This document shows, in pieces, positions 9,797 to 12,500 of a stretch of 12,500 nt of DNA. The notes beneath the pieces were generated by a model. It ran no database searches. It saw nothing but the letters and a program-made list of their open reading frames with translations, and was not told where the DNA came from. The translations under genes and the position numbers were made by a program. The DNA is from Halocaridina rubra. Its lineage: Eukaryota; Arthropoda; Malacostraca; Decapoda; Atyidae. The stretch is taken from positions 107,501-120,000 of the forward strand of contig JAXCGZ010015148.1 of NCBI GenBank assembly GCA_037179515.1, given 5' to 3'. Every line of letters begins with the position of its first letter. The stretch's first letter is position 1.

Positions 9797-10092
9797 ACTT
9801 AGACATCGTTTCCTGCGAGCCACGACTCTCTTGCCATCAACACTTTCATGATGGGTTTGTCACTCCTTATAAGGAGATGATCTGATATCCCACAAACAAT
9901 ATGTTATTGATGTATGTCAATATTTCTTTGCAGTTGTTTATTTAGTTATAATTCTTTGGCGACAACCACATTTTGGTAGGTGCTTATTATATTGTTTTGA
10001 CTGTGATTTTAGATTAAGAGAGCGTGTCCTGCGAGTCACGACTTTCCTGTCATCAGTAATTTTGTAATGGGTTTGTCGCTCCTCATAAGGAG
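9645..10092 (+). repeat. Diverged tandem duplication at the LINE 3' end
   Basis: Unit 1 (about 9645-9876) and unit 2 (about 9877-10092) share the same order of blocks: a TGATCTGATA start with CACA(G/A)ACAAT, a GA(T/G)..TG(C)CA(G/A)TATTT segment, CGACA(C/A)CCA.A.TTTGGT, a TTATATTRTTTT run, TCCTGCGAG(C/T)CACGACT, ATGGGTTTGTC and an ATAAGGAG end. Unit 1 includes the last ~50 codons of ORF2; unit 2 is non-coding with the coding part eroded. The divergence indicates an old duplication, perhaps fixed in the source element. Confidence 0.75.
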
Positions 10093-10113
10093 CGTAATAG
10101 TTACAAAAACAAC

Positions 10114-10124
10114 AACAATCATAT
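10114..10124. repeat. Putative target-site duplication, 3' copy
   Basis: AACAATCATAT, identical to 4134-4144, directly after the CAA-rich LINE end. The boundary between tail and duplication is ambiguous by up to five bases because both contain CAA. Confidence 0.65.
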
Positions 10125-11010
10125 CTGTAAATATCAGAGATATAGGATAAAGCTTTAGTTAAAAACATTAAGAGTTTTTGAATTAAATGCATAGTTCATA
10201 AAATGATTAATAATTATTTAAATAATTAAGCATGCACATTAATAATCAATTCCTTAAGTTCATAATCAATCATTAGAAATATGTAAGAATTAAAAAAATT
10301 GCTGATATAAGAACTTGAATAAGTAAATTTGCAAATAAGTACGAGAGTACGTGATTAAGTTACGCTTTAGTATTTAAGTATATTACTTCATCGATTCATT
10401 AATTAAATTCGTAAGAAATTTATTAATTTTGTAAATATGTAAGAAATTAAACAAGTAAGCACCTTAAAAACAAAATAAAAAACTGCAATAAATCTAATGA
10501 AGAAGACTGCAATGAAAATGATTCTAGTACACAGCATAAAGAAATATTAAGAGGAAATCGCACGAATAAAGTGCATGAAATACTTTCCTTATCACCCAAC
10601 AAACTGCTCATCAATAACAACGATAACGACTTGTGAACAATCGTCCAAATCAATTACTTCGCAAATGATAGGCAACAAACTTCCTAACATATGAAACCTG
10701 ATAGAAGGCTCTACAAACAAACCCCCCCCCTTTCCAGTCTTTAATCAATGGGTATATGCAAAGCTTAAATGCACATCCATTACTTACTAATTAAAAATAT
10801 GCTCATTACACAGTCTTAACACAGCAATCAATACCTCTAAAAATATGCACACACGCAGGCACACATGCAGCTACCACGTCAACTGATTATTATTTATTTT
10901 TATTTTCAAGTTGTCATACTTGTTTTCAAGGTAGAGAGCAGAGATCTTGCTCTTTTACTCATCATAGCCTCGTTATTCTCTATATTTTTTTCTTCCTTTA
11001 GTTTTGCGCC
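10125..11010. other. AT-rich sequence without recognised content
   Basis: About 885 bp, very A+T rich, with many TTAA/AATT words in 10150-10470 and a run of ten C at 10722-10731. No frame longer than about 85 codons, no recognisable motif on either strand, and no RNA gene. A short CA-rich patch (CACACACGCAGGCACACATG) lies near 10848-10867. Confidence 0.6.
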
Positions 11011-11225
11011 TTAAGGGCGGTTTACACGGTCAAACGGTTCGTCGAACGCGGTTCGACAGACAAGTGTTTGAAGTGATGTTCGAACGTGTGAACGGGGTAT
11101 TTGGTTGTCGAACACGGAACGTGTTCGACAACCAAATACCCCGTTCACACGTTCGAACATCACTTCAAACACTTGTCTGTCGAACCGCGTTCGACGAACC
11201 GTTTGACCGAGTAAACCCCCCTTTA
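11011..11225. mobile_element. Near-perfect palindrome, fold-back/MITE-type element
   Basis: The sequence is a giant inverted repeat centred on 11118. Positions 11027-11116 pair with 11120-11209 without a mismatch (90 bp), with only GAA as loop. Pairing continues outward to 11011/11225 with three mismatches (11012, 11018, 11026). GC is near 50% in AT-rich surroundings, so it is foreign to its flanks. The ends read GGGCGGTTTACACGG and CCGAGTAAACCCCCC, flanked by TTAA (left) and TTTA (right), which could be a decayed 4-bp target duplication. No transposase is encoded, so it would be non-autonomous. The open frame across it is a by-product. Family not identified. Confidence 0.75.

Positions 11226-12500
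<1,275 letters not shown>

Larger units (their letters stand above)
4145..10113 (+). mobile_element. Near full-length decayed LINE of I/Nimb type
   Basis: About 5.97 kb between the two 11-bp direct repeats. Order: 5' UTR (4145-4517), ORF1 with zinc knuckles (4518-6110), short spacer, ORF2 (6178-9796) with APE-like endonuclease, reverse transcriptase, RNase H and a C-terminal cysteine motif, then a 3' UTR with an internal tandem duplication and a short CAA-rich end (about 10103-10118). Endonuclease plus RT plus RNase H together with a CCHC-bearing ORF1 is the known architecture of the I superfamily (I, Nimb and relatives); placing it in Nimb or I is inference. All domains are present in order, so the copy was probably complete when inserted. 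Many frameshifts and in-frame stops show that it is old and inactive. Confidence 0.85.

Overview
This window looks like intergenic DNA from a large, repeat-rich animal genome. Very dense microsatellites ((AT)n, (AAT)n/(ATT)n, (ACT)n, (TATC)n, (AG)n) together with several degraded non-LTR retrotransposons resemble decapod crustacean genomes, penaeid shrimp or crab in particular. That assignment is inference from composition and element style, not from a species-specific marker. I see no host protein-coding gene, tRNA, rRNA, virus-derived gene or bacterial feature.

Layout. Positions 1-209 hold the 3' tail of a LINE (last ~35 codons, 3' UTR, A-rich tail). Positions 325-680 are a TATC/GATA quasi-palindrome followed by (AT)n and (AG)n. 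Positions 681-1199 are unrecognised AT-rich sequence. Positions 1200-1704 are AAT/ATT/ACT triplet arrays. Positions 1705-2684 (minus strand) hold a second, internally deleted LINE reverse transcriptase fragment enclosed on both sides by (AAT)n. Positions 2685-4132 are three further triplet-array blocks separated by two short unique islands.

The main feature is a nearly complete, decayed LINE on the plus strand at about 4145-10113, flanked by an 11-bp direct repeat that fits a target-site duplication. ORF1 (4518-6110) carries two CCHC-type zinc knuckles, a third cysteine cluster and a helical tail. ORF2 (6178-9796) carries an apurinic-like endonuclease, a reverse transcriptase, an RNase H domain and a C-terminal cysteine motif. 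This order fits the I/Nimb group. In a live copy ORF1 would bind the RNA, the endonuclease would nick the target, the reverse transcriptase would copy the RNA from the nick and RNase H would remove the template. This copy cannot do so: it has in-frame stops, many frameshifts and damaged catalytic motifs. Its 3' end carries a diverged ~220-bp tandem duplication that begins inside the last codons of ORF2.

Positions 10125-11010 are AT-rich sequence without recognisable content. A striking ~215-bp near-perfect palindrome (90-bp identical arms, 3-nt loop) lies at 11011-11225 and is best read as a fold-back/MITE-type element. It is followed by a pyrimidine-rich stretch with a recurring TTTCCTCTTT-like motif (11226-11949) and then a >550-bp (AT)n array, with roughly 75-bp spaced interruptions, that runs off the window.
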